DNA of 64,000 nucleotides from Williamsia sp. 1135 (GTDB lineage: Bacteria; Actinomycetota; Actinomycetes; Mycobacteriales; Mycobacteriaceae). Within the stretch, counting starts at the first letter, position 1. Every line of letters begins with the position of its first letter. Shown piece after piece: positions 10,348-19,895 of this stretch. The notes beneath the pieces were generated by a model. It made no database searches. It was not told the origin of the DNA and saw nothing but the letters and a program-made list of their open reading frames with translations. The stretch covers positions 62,001 to 126,000 of the forward strand of contig NZ_MJEI01000101.1 of the NCBI RefSeq assembly GCF_002095395.1, given 5' to 3'. The position numbers and the translations under genes were made by a program.

Positions 10348-11751
10348 TCACCACAGGGTCACCGTCGCCAGTGGTAGCGAACTGCACTTCTGCGCGACGA
10401 ACACCATCCACCACAGTTCGGGACCGATGAACCGGACCAACAGGAACGCCACCGGCGGGCAGACGAGGTTGACAGCCGCCGCTGTGGTGCCCAGCACGGT
10501 GATGGGCGCGACGACGATCGTCACGGCCAGGTTCGCGACCACGGCGACCAGACTGAGCCTGCCACTGAACAACACGACCACGGGTGTGGTCACCAGTTGC
10601 GCCGCGAACGCCACCGCGAGGGCTTCGGCGAACCCCCGCGGGACATGGTGGCGCCGCAGCCATTCGACGATCACCGGCGCGATGACGATCAGTCCAGCGG
10701 TGGCGACGACAGACAGGATGAACCCCGGCTGGACCGCGAACGCCGGCCACACCAGCAGCAGGATGACGATCGCGGCGCACAACGCCGGCATGGCCTGCGC
10801 ACGCCTGCGGACCAGCAGCGCCACCAACCCGACTGCGCCCATCACCGCCGCACGGACCACGCTGGGACTGGGCCGCACCAGGATCACGAAGATCACGATC
10901 ACGACCCCCGTCACGGCCACCGCCGTGCGCGGCCCCGCCCCGAGCGCCCGCACCGTCAGCAACAGCGCCCCGATGATGATCGCGAAATTGGCACCGGACA
11001 CCGCGGTCAAGTGCGAAAGTCCTGCGGTCCGGAAGTCCTCCTTCACCTGCTCGTCGAGCGCCGAGACATCGCCGAGCACCAATCCCGGGAGCAGGCCTGA
11101 TTCCGGCGCTCCGAGCGCACGGGAGGCCAGCTCCCGGAACTGGCCTCGCACGTACGTCGCGACCCGTTGATACCAGGGTGGAGCGCGCACCTGCGACGGC
11201 GGCCCCGAGGCAGTCAGCGTCGCGACAGTGAGGTCTGGTCGGCGCGGCTCCGACACTGTCACCAGCGCCGACAGGTGTTGCCCCGGGACCAGATCCATCC
11301 AGCCGTCAGCAGGGGCGAGCACCGTCGCCGCCGCCTTCGACACCTCCTGCCGGCGAACCGAGGTCACGGTGACCGCGATCACCACCCGATCCGTGCGCGC
11401 CATGGCCCTCGGATCGTCGGTCACCCGCAGCCCTACCGTGACCTTGCTTCCAAGAATGGTGCTGTCCGCCAACGGGTTCAGTTCGAGATGGTGCTGACGG
11501 AGCACCAGGGCCCAGCCGAAACCTGCGACAACGCCGCCGATTCCGAGAAGAACGGGCATCATCGACGTTCTGGCACCTTGCACCAGCGACGCCACCACAA
11601 CGATCGTCACGAGCGACGCGACCAGCGCAAGTCCAGCCGTGATGCTCACCGGTGCGAGGATTCCTGTCACCGTGATGAGCCAGGCGGCCGAGGCCGCCGG
11701 AACAAGCCGCAGATCTAGCGTCGTGGCGCCCGGCACCACGGCTGCGCTCAC
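10348..11751 (-). CDS. comEC: ComEC/Rec2-family membrane DNA-transport protein, without nuclease domain
   Basis: A 467-residue polytopic membrane protein. There are N-terminal hydrophobic segments (about 12-90), an OB-like soluble part (about 100-190), then the ComEC competence core with GLVLGDVSALDEQVKEDFRTAGLSHL and AVSGANFAIIIGALLL and about eight further membrane segments. ComEC forms the inner-membrane channel for single-stranded DNA uptake in naturally competent bacteria. The C-terminal metallo-beta-lactamase nuclease domain of longer ComEC proteins is absent, as in other short actinobacterial forms. It overlaps comEA by 4 bp. Competence has not been established for most Mycobacteriales, so the physiological role is open. 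Confidence 0.9.
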   Translation of the reverse strand: MSAAVVPGATTLDLRLVPAASAAWLITVTGILAPVSITAGLALVASLVTIVVVASLVQGARTSMMPVLLGIGGVVAGFGWALVLRQHHLELNPLADSTILGSKVTVGLRVTDDPRAMARTDRVVIAVTVTSVRRQEVSKAAATVLAPADGWMDLVPGQHLSALVTVSEPRRPDLTVATLTASGPPSQVRAPPWYQRVATYVRGQFRELASRALGAPESGLLPGLVLGDVSALDEQVKEDFRTAGLSHLTAVSGANFAIIIGALLLTVRALGAGPRTAVAVTGVVIVIFVILVRPSPSVVRAAVMGAVGLVALLVRRRAQAMPALCAAIVILLLVWPAFAVQPGFILSVVATAGLIVIAPVIVEWLRRHHVPRGFAEALAVAFAAQLVTTPVVVLFSGRLSLVAVVANLAVTIVVAPITVLGTTAAAVNLVCPPVAFLLVRFIGPELWWMVFVAQKCSSLPLATVTLW

Positions 11752-12647
11752 ACCGTGACCCGGTCCCTGAGTTTCTCCAGACGCGCGGGACCGATGCCGT
11801 CCACCTCGGCCAGCTGATCCACAGACGTGAACCGGCCGTTGGCGTTTCGCCAGGCAATGATCGCGGCCGCGGTCACCGGACCCACTCCCGGCAGGGTATC
11901 CAGCTCGGCTTCGGCCGCGGTGTTCAGGTCGACCCGCGCCTGGCCGGCGCCCGATGGTGGGAGCGAACCCGTCGTGGTGCCGACGCTCGGACGCGGCGCT
12001 CCCCCGGCGCCATCGACCGCGACCACAGCGCTACGCACCTGGGGTCCACCGGCCGGGTCGGCCAAACCGACCAGAACCTGATCCCCGTCGCGCAGCGGCT
12101 GGGCAAGATTCAGGCTGAGGATGTCGGCTCCGTTTTTCGCACCGCCTGCCTTTGCGAGCGCATCGGCGACGCGAGATTGGGGTGGCAGTCGCACCAATCC
12201 TGGCCGGTGCACGAGTCCGACCACGCTGATCACCAATTCTGCCGGCGGATCTGCTGTCTGAACGCTCGCCGTCGAACTCGTTGCCGCGCCTGCGGTCTCG
12301 GGGAATGCGACAGGTACATCCGCGCCGCTCGCACCGTCGGCGAAGGCGGTGTAAAGCGCCACCAGGGTGGCCAGGACGCCGACGATCACCAAACCGATCG
12401 CCGCGGCAGGCGTCGACCGCCACCGACGGCGCAGCGGTCCGTCCGGGTCCGGGTACTCGGGGTCGAAGGGGTCGTCGATGGACTCATCACTCCACCTGCG
12501 TTCCGCGGCGGAGTCGTCCCCTGGGCTGTCGTGCAGCCACTGCGCAGACCCGAGCCAGGCGGGAACGGCAGCGTCGGGCGTGGAGGGCTGCGGCGGTCCG
12601 GTCGGCTCCGGTTCCGACTCCGCCAACCGGTCCAGGTTGCTACTCAT
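11748..12647 (-). CDS. comEA: ComEA-like DNA-binding helix-hairpin-helix protein
   Basis: A 299-residue bitopic protein. An acidic, Pro-rich cytoplasmic N-terminus (about 1-75) is followed by one membrane helix (AAAIGLVIVGVLATLVALY), an SLBB-type segment (VVGLVHRPGLVRLPPQSRV), a Gly/Pro linker, and a C-terminal pair of helix-hairpin-helix motifs (DLNTAAEAELDTLPGVGP and QLAEVDGIGPARLEKLRD) that bind DNA non-specifically. ComEA is the extracellular DNA receptor that passes DNA to ComEC. It is translationally coupled to comEC (ATGA overlap). The gap to degV upstream is 88 nt. The family is certain; a role in DNA uptake in this organism is inference. Confidence 0.92.
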   Translation of the reverse strand: MSSNLDRLAESEPEPTGPPQPSTPDAAVPAWLGSAQWLHDSPGDDSAAERRWSDESIDDPFDPEYPDPDGPLRRRWRSTPAAAIGLVIVGVLATLVALYTAFADGASGADVPVAFPETAGAATSSTASVQTADPPAELVISVVGLVHRPGLVRLPPQSRVADALAKAGGAKNGADILSLNLAQPLRDGDQVLVGLADPAGGPQVRSAVVAVDGAGGAPRPSVGTTTGSLPPSGAGQARVDLNTAAEAELDTLPGVGPVTAAAIIAWRNANGRFTSVDQLAEVDGIGPARLEKLRDRVTV

Positions 12648-12735
12648 AGCCGAAAACCTAGCGAGCCGTTCCGCTCCAGACGGCAGCTGATACGGGATGC
12701 CGGTCCCTACCTGTGGACTACTTCGGAACTGTGGA

Positions 12736-13590
12736 CTACTCGGGGGCGAGGTCGATCGGGCCCAGTGAGGTTGTCAGTGCGATGCCCACCGCACCGGAAC
12801 CCACGTGGCGGGACAGGACCGGACCGAGATCGGACTCGACCAACGACTCGATGGTGAGTTTTGACCGCAGCGCCTCGGTGATCTCCGCGGCCAGTTCGGG
12901 AGCCTCACAGTGCTGGACCCCGAGGGTGACCGGCCGACGCTGCGCGACCTCGACCGCCGTGTCGATCATCTTCGCGATGGCCTTCGACATCGTGCGCTGC
13001 TTCTCCTTGAGCACCAGAGAACCGTCGACGACCCGCAGTATGGGTTTGATGGCCAACGCGGATGCGAACAGGCGGGTGGTCGCGCCTATGCGACCACTCG
13101 AACGCAGATTTTCCAGTTGCTGGACGCACAGCAGACACTCGGTGGTCGAACCGACCCTGATCGCCGATTCGTAGACGCGGTCCATGTCCGCACCGGACTC
13201 CGCGGTCTGCGCCGCGGCGATGGCGGCGAAGCCGACACCTAGCCCGACGGTGCGGGAGTCGACGACCCGGATGCGTCCCTGGAACTTCTCTGCGGCCAAT
13301 CGGGCCGAACCCCAGGTACCGCTGAAGCGCCGGGACAGGTGCACGGCCACCACCCCGTCGCCGTCACTGGCCTCGATCGCCTTCTCGTACGCGACCTCGA
13401 GGTCGGCGGGGGTCACCCCGGACGTGGTCGTCTGAGGATCGTTGAAGATCTCCGGACCGATCTCGTCGACGTCCTCCAGCAGATCGCGGTCGGCGGTCAG
13501 GACATGCATGGGCACCTGTTCGATGCGATACCGCTCGCGGATCCCTGCAGGCAGGCGGGCCGAGGAGTCGGTGACGATGACGACGGTCAC
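12736..13590 (-). CDS. DegV-family fatty-acid-binding protein (FakB-like)
   Basis: A 284-residue cytoplasmic protein of the DegV fold, which holds a fatty acid and in Firmicutes (FakB) presents it to the kinase FakA. It starts [13 protein letters not shown], has [12 protein letters not shown], and [19 protein letters not shown] at about 110-130, all family hallmarks. GTG 13590 overlaps the octT stop by 4 bp; the frame is open further upstream but only inside octT. A FakA-like protein is encoded at 26448-28127. An 18-bp tandem duplication (CTGTGGACTACT twice) covers the stop codon. A lipid-related role is inferred from the family. Confidence 0.88.
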   Translation of the reverse strand: MTVVIVTDSSARLPAGIRERYRIEQVPMHVLTADRDLLEDVDEIGPEIFNDPQTTTSGVTPADLEVAYEKAIEASDGDGVVAVHLSRRFSGTWGSARLAAEKFQGRIRVVDSRTVGLGVGFAAIAAAQTAESGADMDRVYESAIRVGSTTECLLCVQQLENLRSSGRIGATTRLFASALAIKPILRVVDGSLVLKEKQRTMSKAIAKMIDTAVEVAQRRPVTLGVQHCEAPELAAEITEALRSKLTIESLVESDLGPVLSRHVGSGAVGIALTTSLGPIDLAPE

Positions 13591-14321
13591 GACACCACGG
13601 TAGACGCCAGGGTCCTCGCGAGGACGTCGTGCACAAGATCGGCGACGTCGCGGTGGCACCCGAATCCCCAGTGGATGCCATCGGGGTTACCTTCTCCGCG
13701 ATCGAAGTGTGCCGCGGTCGGCGGTAGCAGATCGATCAGCGGCACCCCTGCATCTTCGGCCCAGGTAGTCATGGCCGCAACAGTTTTCGGCCTGCCCGAA
13801 TGCACGTTTCCGTAGTACGGACTCCGGTGTGTGGACGGTAGGCAGGCCACGACCGGAAGGTCTGGACGGATCGCGACGAGGGCTTCGTGGATCTTGCCCA
13901 GATAGTCACCGGTCAGCGCCGGCGGCAGGGCGAGCGGCCATCCTGTGGGCGCCAGCCGCGGTTGCAGCCAGCCGTACCCATCACGTACCCGCTGCCGCAG
14001 CCACGGCGGCCGGATGTACCGGATTTGCTCCCGCAGGGCGGTCGGCATGGGCGAGGGCAGCGAATCCATACCGCCGAACGCGAAGACCACCGCCTTGGCC
14101 CGTGGGACCGCGGCCCAGATCCGCGGGTCCTGGGTCAGGGCCCACCACACGTCCCGACTGGTCCAGCCGATACGACCGAACAACTCGAGTTCGAGACCGA
14201 GTTCATCTGCGACGAGCGTCGGCCAGATCCTCGGGTCGTCGGCCGGCAGCCCACCCTTGGGTCCGTAGTAGGCGAGCGAGTCCGACAACACCAACAGCGA
14301 ATCACGCTTCGGTGCCGTCAT
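13587..14321 (-). CDS. octT: SGNH-hydrolase-fold octanoyltransferase (OctT-like)
   Basis: A 244-residue SGNH/GDSL-fold protein. Block I is [11 protein letters not shown] with the likely nucleophile Ser15, an FAFGGMDS segment supplies an oxyanion Gly, and DGIHWG near the C-terminus supplies the catalytic Asp and His. The mycobacterial homologue (Rv2418c, as I recall) octanoylates early glucosylglycerate intermediates of the methylglucose lipopolysaccharides. Its position directly after gpgP, with 4 bp overlap, supports this assignment over a generic esterase. Start ATG 14321 was chosen for that overlap and the family length; the frame is open further upstream inside gpgP. Confidence 0.8.
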   Translation of the reverse strand: MTAPKRDSLLVLSDSLAYYGPKGGLPADDPRIWPTLVADELGLELELFGRIGWTSRDVWWALTQDPRIWAAVPRAKAVVFAFGGMDSLPSPMPTALREQIRYIRPPWLRQRVRDGYGWLQPRLAPTGWPLALPPALTGDYLGKIHEALVAIRPDLPVVACLPSTHRSPYYGNVHSGRPKTVAAMTTWAEDAGVPLIDLLPPTAAHFDRGEGNPDGIHWGFGCHRDVADLVHDVLARTLASTVVS

Positions 14322-15034
14322 TGCACGGCAGCGTCCGCGACCTCGGCGGACGCGTTCCACACGTCGAGCCGCCAGGTCGTCTCGTCGTCGGCGCCGTGCC
14401 CGCTGAGTTGGACCCAGCTCGTGTTGGCCAGTCCCCCGAACACCGGCCAGTGACTGATCGGCAGTCCCAGCAGGCCTGCGGTCATCGCCGCGATCACTCC
14501 GCCGTGCGCCACCAGGACCACCGGCGCGTCGGCGTTGTCGCCGCGACCCCAATCTCCCAGTCCGGCGACCAGTTCCTCGACGACCGGCACACTGCGGGTG
14601 GCGACGTCCGTGCGACTCTCGCCCTCCGGGGGCCGCCAGGTCGCGTCATCGCGCCAGATACGCCGGGCACCGGGCATCTGATCGTCGACCTCGTGATGGG
14701 TCAGGCCCTGCCACAACCCCAGGTGGGTCTCACGCAGACGTTTGTCCGTGCCGACCTCGAGCCCGACCTGTGCGGCCAGAGCTGCCGCGGTGTCGCGGGC
14801 GCGGCGCAGATCAGACGAGACGATCAGGCGCGGTTCACGACCGGCCAGCACCTTCGCCGCGGCTTCGGCCTGCTTGATGCCGAGCGCGGACAGGTCGGTG
14901 TCGAGTTGCCCCTGCATCCTGCTGGCGGCGTTGTACTCGGTCTGCCCGTGCCGGAGCAGCAGCAGACGTCGCACGACCGGCGTCATCCGCTCGACGCTGG
15001 AGTCGTGGCCGTCGGGACGGAGCGACTCACTCAC
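14318..15034 (-). CDS. gpgP: Glucosyl-3-phosphoglycerate phosphatase (histidine phosphatase family)
   Basis: A 238-residue phosphoglycerate-mutase-like protein. The phosphohistidine motif [11 protein letters not shown] puts the catalytic His at about residue 29. [35 protein letters not shown] and [11 protein letters not shown] follow, all shared with mycobacterial GpgP, which removes phosphate from glucosyl-3-phosphoglycerate in methylglucose lipopolysaccharide synthesis. GTG 15034 has GGGAGGA 6 nt upstream and overlaps rsfS by 8 bp, so it was preferred; ATG 14986 is an alternative that shortens the protein by 16 residues. Context with octT fits the pathway. Confidence 0.85.
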   Translation of the reverse strand: MSESLRPDGHDSSVERMTPVVRRLLLLRHGQTEYNAASRMQGQLDTDLSALGIKQAEAAAKVLAGREPRLIVSSDLRRARDTAAALAAQVGLEVGTDKRLRETHLGLWQGLTHHEVDDQMPGARRIWRDDATWRPPEGESRTDVATRSVPVVEELVAGLGDWGRGDNADAPVVLVAHGGVIAAMTAGLLGLPISHWPVFGGLANTSWVQLSGHGADDETTWRLDVWNASAEVADAAVQ

Positions 15035-15455
15035 CAACGTCCTCCCGGTTTGCCGCGTCGTCGCTGCCGTCGTCAAAGCTGCTGAGGGGTTTGGACTCGA
15101 TGCCGGGGATGTCGATGACGGGGCAGTCTTTCCACAGTCGCTCGAGGGCGTAGAACTCGCGCTCCTGCTCGTGCAGGACGTGGACGACGACGTCGATGTA
15201 GTCGAGCAACGTCCAGCGCCCCTCACGGGTGCCCTCGCGGCGAACCGGTTTGGTGCCGGCGTCCCGCAGCTTCTCTTCGATCTCGTCGACGATGGAGGCG
15301 ACCTGACGTTCGTTGTCGGCGGAGGCGATCACGAAACAGTCGGTGATCACCAGCTGTTCCGACACGTCGATCACGACGACGTTGGTGGCCAACTTCTCGG
15401 CCGCCGCATGGGCGGCCACGGTGGCGATGGAGACCGCCTCGGATGACGCTGTCAC
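15027..15455 (-). CDS. rsfS: Ribosome silencing factor RsfS
   Basis: A 142-residue protein that binds L14 and blocks 30S-50S joining under starvation. The RsfS core runs over about 8-110, with [58 protein letters not shown] and YALERLWKD. The acidic C-terminal tail ([14 protein letters not shown]) is usual in actinobacteria. GTG 15455 overlaps the nadD stop by 4 bp, and gpgP overlaps its 3' end by 8 bp, so translation is probably coupled along the run. Confidence 0.96.
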   Translation of the reverse strand: MTASSEAVSIATVAAHAAAEKLATNVVVIDVSEQLVITDCFVIASADNERQVASIVDEIEEKLRDAGTKPVRREGTREGRWTLLDYIDVVVHVLHEQEREFYALERLWKDCPVIDIPGIESKPLSSFDDGSDDAANREDVGE

Positions 15456-16108
15456 AAAATGCCTTTCGATTGGTAGAGCTTTCGTTTGCTGATGTACTGC
15501 ACCACCCCGTCAGGTACCAGGTACCAAACCGGACGTCCGCCTTCAGCACGTTTGCGGCAGTCTGTCGACGAGATCGCGAGCGCCGGGATCTCCATGAGGT
15601 GCAACGTATCGGGCGGCAATTTTTTCAGGTGCCGCTCGAGGTGCGCCGCCCCCAGTTCATAGCCCGGCCGGCTGACCCCGACGAAGCTCGCCAATTCGAA
15701 CAGCGCTTCCCAGTCCTGCCACGACAGGATCGACGCCAACGCGTCGGCGCCGGTGATGAAGAACAGCTGCGCGTCGGGATTGACGGCCTTCAGATCACGC
15801 AAGGTGTCGACGGTGTAGGTGTCCCCGTCCCTGTCGATGTCGACTCGGCTGACCGAGAATCGCGGATTGGATGCCGTCGCGATGACCGTCATCAGGTAGC
15901 GGTCCTCCGGCGGGCTCACGCCTGCGTCGGCCTTGAACTTCTGCCACGGTCGTCCGGTGGGAACGAAGATGACCTCGTCGAGGTCGAACCGGTCCGCGAC
16001 CTCACTCGCAGCCACCAGGTGACCGTTGTGAACGGGGTCGAACGTCCCGCCCATCACACCGATGCGCCGACCACGCGAGACTCGGGTATCGGGTGTGGTG
16101 TCGGGCAT
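15452..16108 (-). CDS. nadD: Nicotinate-mononucleotide adenylyltransferase
   Basis: A 218-residue enzyme that makes nicotinate adenine dinucleotide from NaMN and ATP, the step before NAD synthetase. The nucleotidyltransferase signature [11 protein letters not shown] lies at about 20-30, and the second signature [14 protein letters not shown] near 175 provides the ISSTxxR triphosphate-binding motif. [18 protein letters not shown] is the family middle segment. It lies 23 nt after the VWA gene stop and overlaps rsfS, the usual nadD-rsfS pair. ATG 16108 fits the family N-terminus apart from a short basic extension. Confidence 0.97.
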   Translation of the reverse strand: MPDTTPDTRVSRGRRIGVMGGTFDPVHNGHLVAASEVADRFDLDEVIFVPTGRPWQKFKADAGVSPPEDRYLMTVIATASNPRFSVSRVDIDRDGDTYTVDTLRDLKAVNPDAQLFFITGADALASILSWQDWEALFELASFVGVSRPGYELGAAHLERHLKKLPPDTLHLMEIPALAISSTDCRKRAEGGRPVWYLVPDGVVQYISKRKLYQSKGIL

Positions 16109-16131
16109 GAGCAGTGAGTCTACTGATCAGC

Positions 16132-17544
16132 TCACACGGGCAGCAGGTTGGCGATCACCTTGCCGAGTTGCGTCGCATTGCGGCACTCGTGCATGTCGAT
16201 CACCCCGGAGTAGGTGGAGGCCACCGAATCGCCCGTATCCCAGTTGCGGGCGGCCTCCGGATTGAGCCAATAGGCATGTCTGGTGCTGTCGACCATCTCG
16301 GTCAGCGCATCGAGTTTCGGATCGTGATAGTTGTTCCGGCCGTCACCGAGGATCAGCAGCGCCCCGCGCCTGGTGAGAGCATCCAGGTGGTCGCTCGCGA
16401 AGCCACTGAAGGCGTTCCCGTAGTCGGAGTGACCGTCACGGGTGATCAACCTGGCCTGGCTGAGCATCTCCCGCACCGCGGTCGTGAAGTCCAGGTCAGG
16501 GCCGTCGAAGAACTCGGTCACCTCGTCGACCGTGTCGACGAACGCGAACACGCGAACCTTCGAGAACTGCTGCCGCAGGGCGTAGACGAGTTGCAGGGTG
16601 AACTGCGAGAACCCGGCCACCGAGCCGGAGACGTCGCACAGGACCACCAGCTCAGGGCGGCCCGGCCGGGGTTTGCGTCGCACCAGATCGATCGGGACGC
16701 CTCCCGTCGACATGGAAGCCCGCAGTGTCTTGCGCACGTCGATCGATCCACGGTGCGCGCGTCGCCGCCGTACCTCAAGTCGGGCGGCGAGCAACCGCGC
16801 CAGCGGTGCGATGGTGCGGCGCACCTCTGCGAGGTCGGCGGCGCCGGCGGACAAGAAGTTGACCCGCTCCGGCAGGTTCGGCACCGCATATTGCGACACC
16901 TGCTCCCGGCCGTTGCGCTGGGCCATCCGTCGTTTGGTCTCACTCTCGATCAGCGAGCGGAATTGGCGTACGCGATCGGCAGCGGCGCGCCGGAAGACCG
17001 GCTCGGTTCCCGATCGGTCCTCGACACCGGACGAGCCGGCCATGGCGGCGGCGATCTGTGCGATGAGGGTTTGGGGGTTGATCGTCGACATCGCCTGATA
17101 GGTCGAAAAAGCCGGACCGCGCGAGGATCGGTAGCTGCCGAGCTGCGCAACCGCCATTGCGGCGAATGAGGCGAGTTCGGCCTCGGCCTCCTTGGAATCG
17201 TCGGCGAGGAGTTCGGCCAGTCGCTCGCGCACTGCCTCGATGTCGACGTTCCCATCGGCGTCGAGAGCGAAGGCGTCGTCCTGATCACCGCTTCGCTCCC
17301 CCATGCCGAGCGGGAACCACAGATCGAAAACCGCGTCGAAGACCCGACGGTGACCATTGTCGTGCAGCAACGTGCACGCCATGCCTTCGCGAAAGCTGTT
17401 GCGATCCAGAAGATCCAGCACCGACGTCGCCTGTCCGGCGTCGATCAGGTTTGCCGGGCCCACCACGATTCCACGGCCCCGCAGGTCGTCGACGAAGCCG
17501 GTGAGTTGAGTGATGAACGGAGAACTCACGATCGGGGTGTTCAC
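16132..17544 (-). CDS. VWA domain-containing CoxE-like protein, MoxR partner
   Basis: A 470-residue cytoplasmic protein. The C-terminal part is a von Willebrand A domain of the CoxE type with MIDAS residues in VVLCDVSGSV, then FVDTVDEVTEFF and LLILGDGRNNY. The N-terminal half (about 1-240) is helical. Such proteins pair with MoxR AAA ATPases, which are thought to act as chaperones inserting cofactors or metals; the MoxR gene ends 5 nt upstream. GTG 17544 is the first start after that stop; the frame remains open further into the MoxR gene but cannot be real. The homologue in M. tuberculosis lies in the same place. The target protein is unknown. Confidence 0.85.
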   Translation of the reverse strand: MNTPIVSSPFITQLTGFVDDLRGRGIVVGPANLIDAGQATSVLDLLDRNSFREGMACTLLHDNGHRRVFDAVFDLWFPLGMGERSGDQDDAFALDADGNVDIEAVRERLAELLADDSKEAEAELASFAAMAVAQLGSYRSSRGPAFSTYQAMSTINPQTLIAQIAAAMAGSSGVEDRSGTEPVFRRAAADRVRQFRSLIESETKRRMAQRNGREQVSQYAVPNLPERVNFLSAGAADLAEVRRTIAPLARLLAARLEVRRRRAHRGSIDVRKTLRASMSTGGVPIDLVRRKPRPGRPELVVLCDVSGSVAGFSQFTLQLVYALRQQFSKVRVFAFVDTVDEVTEFFDGPDLDFTTAVREMLSQARLITRDGHSDYGNAFSGFASDHLDALTRRGALLILGDGRNNYHDPKLDALTEMVDSTRHAYWLNPEAARNWDTGDSVASTYSGVIDMHECRNATQLGKVIANLLPV

Positions 17545-17549
17545 GAGCG

Positions 17550-18431
17550 TCAGCCGAGCTTCAGTTCCTTGAGGGCGGTCGCGAGATCGGGACGGTGTTT
17601 GAGAACCACACCGAGCGTGCGAGCGATGACGCCTTCGTCGATTGTCGACCCGGGCTTCTCCCCGACCCCCAGCGCAAGCAACGTGTGTGCCCAGTCGATG
17701 GTCTCGGCGACCGACGGCTTCTTGCGGATGTCGAGCGTGCGCAGTACCCCGATGATCCGGACCAGTTCCTTGGCCACCGATTCGTCGAGTTCGGGGACCC
17801 GGCTGGCGAGGATGTCGCGCTCGCGGGCTGCATCGGGGAAGTCGATGTAGAGGTAGAGGCAGCGGCGCTTGAGCGCTTCGGAGAGCTCGCGCGTCGCATT
17901 GGACGTCAACAAGACGATGGGACGGCGGTCGGCGACCACGGTGCCCATCTCGGGGATGGTGATGGCGAAGTCGCTGAGCACTTCGAGGAGCAGACCTTCG
18001 ATGTCGACGTCGGCCTTGTCGACCTCGTCGATCAGCAGCACCGTGGGGCCGGGCTGCGAGATCGCCTTCAGCAGCGGCCTCGGGAGCAGGAACTCGTCGG
18101 AGAAGATGTCGGCTTTCGTCTCGTCCCAGCCGCGCTGACCGGTCGCCTGGATGGCGAGGATCTGTTTGGCGTGGTTCCACTCGTAGAGTGCCCGGGCCTC
18201 GTCGATGCCCTCGTAGCACTGCAACCGCACCAGATCGGCGTTGGTGGACTGCGAGATCGCCCGGGCGAGTTCCGTTTTGCCGACGCCGGCAGGTCCCTCG
18301 ACGAGCAGCGGTTTACCGAGCCGGTCCGCCAAGAAGACCGATGTCGACGTGGCCTCATCGGCCAGATACCCGACTCCGGCCAGTGTCTCGCGCACGCCTG
18401 GCACGTCGGTGAAACTAGGCTGTACGCCCAT
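17550..18431 (-). CDS. MoxR-type AAA+ ATPase
   Basis: A 293-residue AAA+ ATPase. The Walker A motif GPAGVGKT lies at about 46-53, Walker B VLLIDEVDK near 138-146, sensor-1 LLTSNATRE, and the arginine-finger region LKRRCLYLYIDFP. A normal AGGAGA ribosome binding site lies before ATG 18431. It is followed within 5 nt by the VWA gene and starts 43 nt after proA. MoxR-VWA pairs in other bacteria mature metalloenzymes (for example CO dehydrogenase or methanol dehydrogenase), but no such enzyme is nearby, so the client is unknown. Confidence 0.93.
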   Translation of the reverse strand: MGVQPSFTDVPGVRETLAGVGYLADEATSTSVFLADRLGKPLLVEGPAGVGKTELARAISQSTNADLVRLQCYEGIDEARALYEWNHAKQILAIQATGQRGWDETKADIFSDEFLLPRPLLKAISQPGPTVLLIDEVDKADVDIEGLLLEVLSDFAITIPEMGTVVADRRPIVLLTSNATRELSEALKRRCLYLYIDFPDAARERDILASRVPELDESVAKELVRIIGVLRTLDIRKKPSVAETIDWAHTLLALGVGEKPGSTIDEGVIARTLGVVLKHRPDLATALKELKLG

Positions 18432-18474
18432 TGGTTCTCCTAAGAATTGATCGATTGGCCCTGGACTTTGTCGG

Positions 18475-19740
18475 TCACACCGGCCGGGTCTGCCCGTTGC
18501 CCCACGCGATCCATTTGGTCGATGTCAGTTCCGGCAAACCCATGGGTCCGCGGGCGTGCAATTTCTGGGTCGAGATGCCGATCTCGGCGCCGAATCCGAA
18601 CTGCTCGCCGTCGGTGAACGCGGTGGAGGCGTTGACCATGACGGCCGCTGCGTCGACGCGGTTGGTGAACTCGGTCGCGGCGGCCAGATCGTCGGTGATG
18701 ATCGCCTCGGTGTGGCTCGTCCCGTAGCGATCGATGTGGTCGACCGCCTCGTCGAGTCCGCCGACGATCTTCACCGCGATGTCGAGGCTCAGGTATTCGT
18801 CGGACCAGTCCTGTTCGGTGGCCGGGACCATGCCGGGCTCGTCGCCGTGGATGATCACTCCGGCGCTCTGCAGCACCTGGGTCAGCCGCGGCAGCGCAGT
18901 CTCGGCGATGGCCCGGTCGACCAGCACCGTTTCAGCGGTGTTGCAGACGCTGGGGCGACGGGTCTTGGAGTTGATCACCAGATCCTCGGCCATGTCGAGG
19001 TCGGCAGCAGCGTGGATGTAGATGTGGCAGTTACCCGTACCGGTCTCGATGGTGGGCACGGTCGCGTTCTCGACGACCGCTTTGATCAGCCCTGCGCCAC
19101 CGCGCGGGATGACGACGTCGACCAGACCGCGCGCACGGATGAGGTGGGTGACACTCGCGCGATCCTCGGACGGCAGCAACTGCACCGCGTCCGCGGGAAG
19201 TTCTGCGGCGGTGAGGGTGTCTCGAAGAATCCGGACCAGCTCGGCATTGGAACTCGCGGCCGACGACGATCCCCGCAGCAGCGCCGCGTTGCCCGATTTC
19301 AGCGCGATCCCGAAGGCATCGACGGTGACGTTGGGGCGGGCCTCGTAGACCATGCCCACGACGCCCAGCGGGACTCGGACCTGCCGGAGTTGCATCCCGT
19401 TCGGCAGCGTCTTGCCCTGGATCACGTCGCCGATCGGATCCGGCAACGCGGCAACCTGCCGGAGTCCGGCCGCGATTCCCTCGACTCGATCTGCGGTCAG
19501 ACGCAGCCTGTCGATGAGGCTCGCCTCGGTGCCCGCCAGGTCAGCACGGGCCACATCTTCGGCGTTCGCGGCGAGGATCGATCCGGTCTGTGCGAGCAAC
19601 GCCTCGGCGGCGTCGTGCAGTACGCGGTTCTTCTGGTCAGTGGTCAGGCCTGCCAGGACACGGGAGGCGGCTTTCGACGCAGTGGCCTGCGTGCGCACGA
19701 TCTGCTCGACGTCAGCAGGAGTGGTGGTAGGAGCACTCAT
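18475..19740 (-). CDS. proA: Gamma-glutamyl phosphate reductase
   Basis: A 421-residue NADPH-dependent enzyme that reduces gamma-glutamyl phosphate to glutamate semialdehyde in proline biosynthesis. Characteristic stretches are [54 protein letters not shown] and the catalytic Cys in [17 protein letters not shown]. The C-terminus [20 protein letters not shown] is the usual ProA ending. It is the first gene of the long minus-strand run. proB is not in the window. Palindromic element B1 lies upstream, nearer to the next gene. Confidence 0.98.
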   Translation of the reverse strand: MSAPTTTPADVEQIVRTQATASKAASRVLAGLTTDQKNRVLHDAAEALLAQTGSILAANAEDVARADLAGTEASLIDRLRLTADRVEGIAAGLRQVAALPDPIGDVIQGKTLPNGMQLRQVRVPLGVVGMVYEARPNVTVDAFGIALKSGNAALLRGSSSAASSNAELVRILRDTLTAAELPADAVQLLPSEDRASVTHLIRARGLVDVVIPRGGAGLIKAVVENATVPTIETGTGNCHIYIHAAADLDMAEDLVINSKTRRPSVCNTAETVLVDRAIAETALPRLTQVLQSAGVIIHGDEPGMVPATEQDWSDEYLSLDIAVKIVGGLDEAVDHIDRYGTSHTEAIITDDLAAATEFTNRVDAAAVMVNASTAFTDGEQFGFGAEIGISTQKLHARGPMGLPELTSTKWIAWGNGQTRPV

Positions 19741-19815
19741 CGTCCCAGGATAGGTGGTCCTGACATCTGAGTTCTCAGTGACCGACGCTCACGTGTCGTG
19801 GACGTCCGCAGTGAG

Positions 19816-19879
19816 TTCGCGCCACCTGCGTACGTTCGCGCCGGTTGCAACTGTCGCGTCCGCGTGCAGGTGGCGCGAA
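19816..19879. repeat. 64-nt palindromic element B, copy 1
   Basis: TTCGCGCCACCTGC (19816-19829) is perfectly complementary to GCAGGTGGCGCGAA (19866-19879), a 14 bp stem around a 36-nt interior that is itself partly palindromic (CGCGCCGGTTGCAAC). The copy at 47805-47868 has the same length and matches at 52 of 64 positions without gaps, including both arms. It lies between proA and the hydratase gene and ends 16 nt before the hydratase stop codon, that is, just downstream of that minus-strand gene. Confidence 0.85.
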
Positions 19880-19895
19880 TTTCCTGATCGACGGA

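Noticed and set aside
17545-18219. Long N-terminal extension of the VWA gene
   Set aside because: It would lie inside the MoxR gene in another frame; the family begins at GTG 17544.
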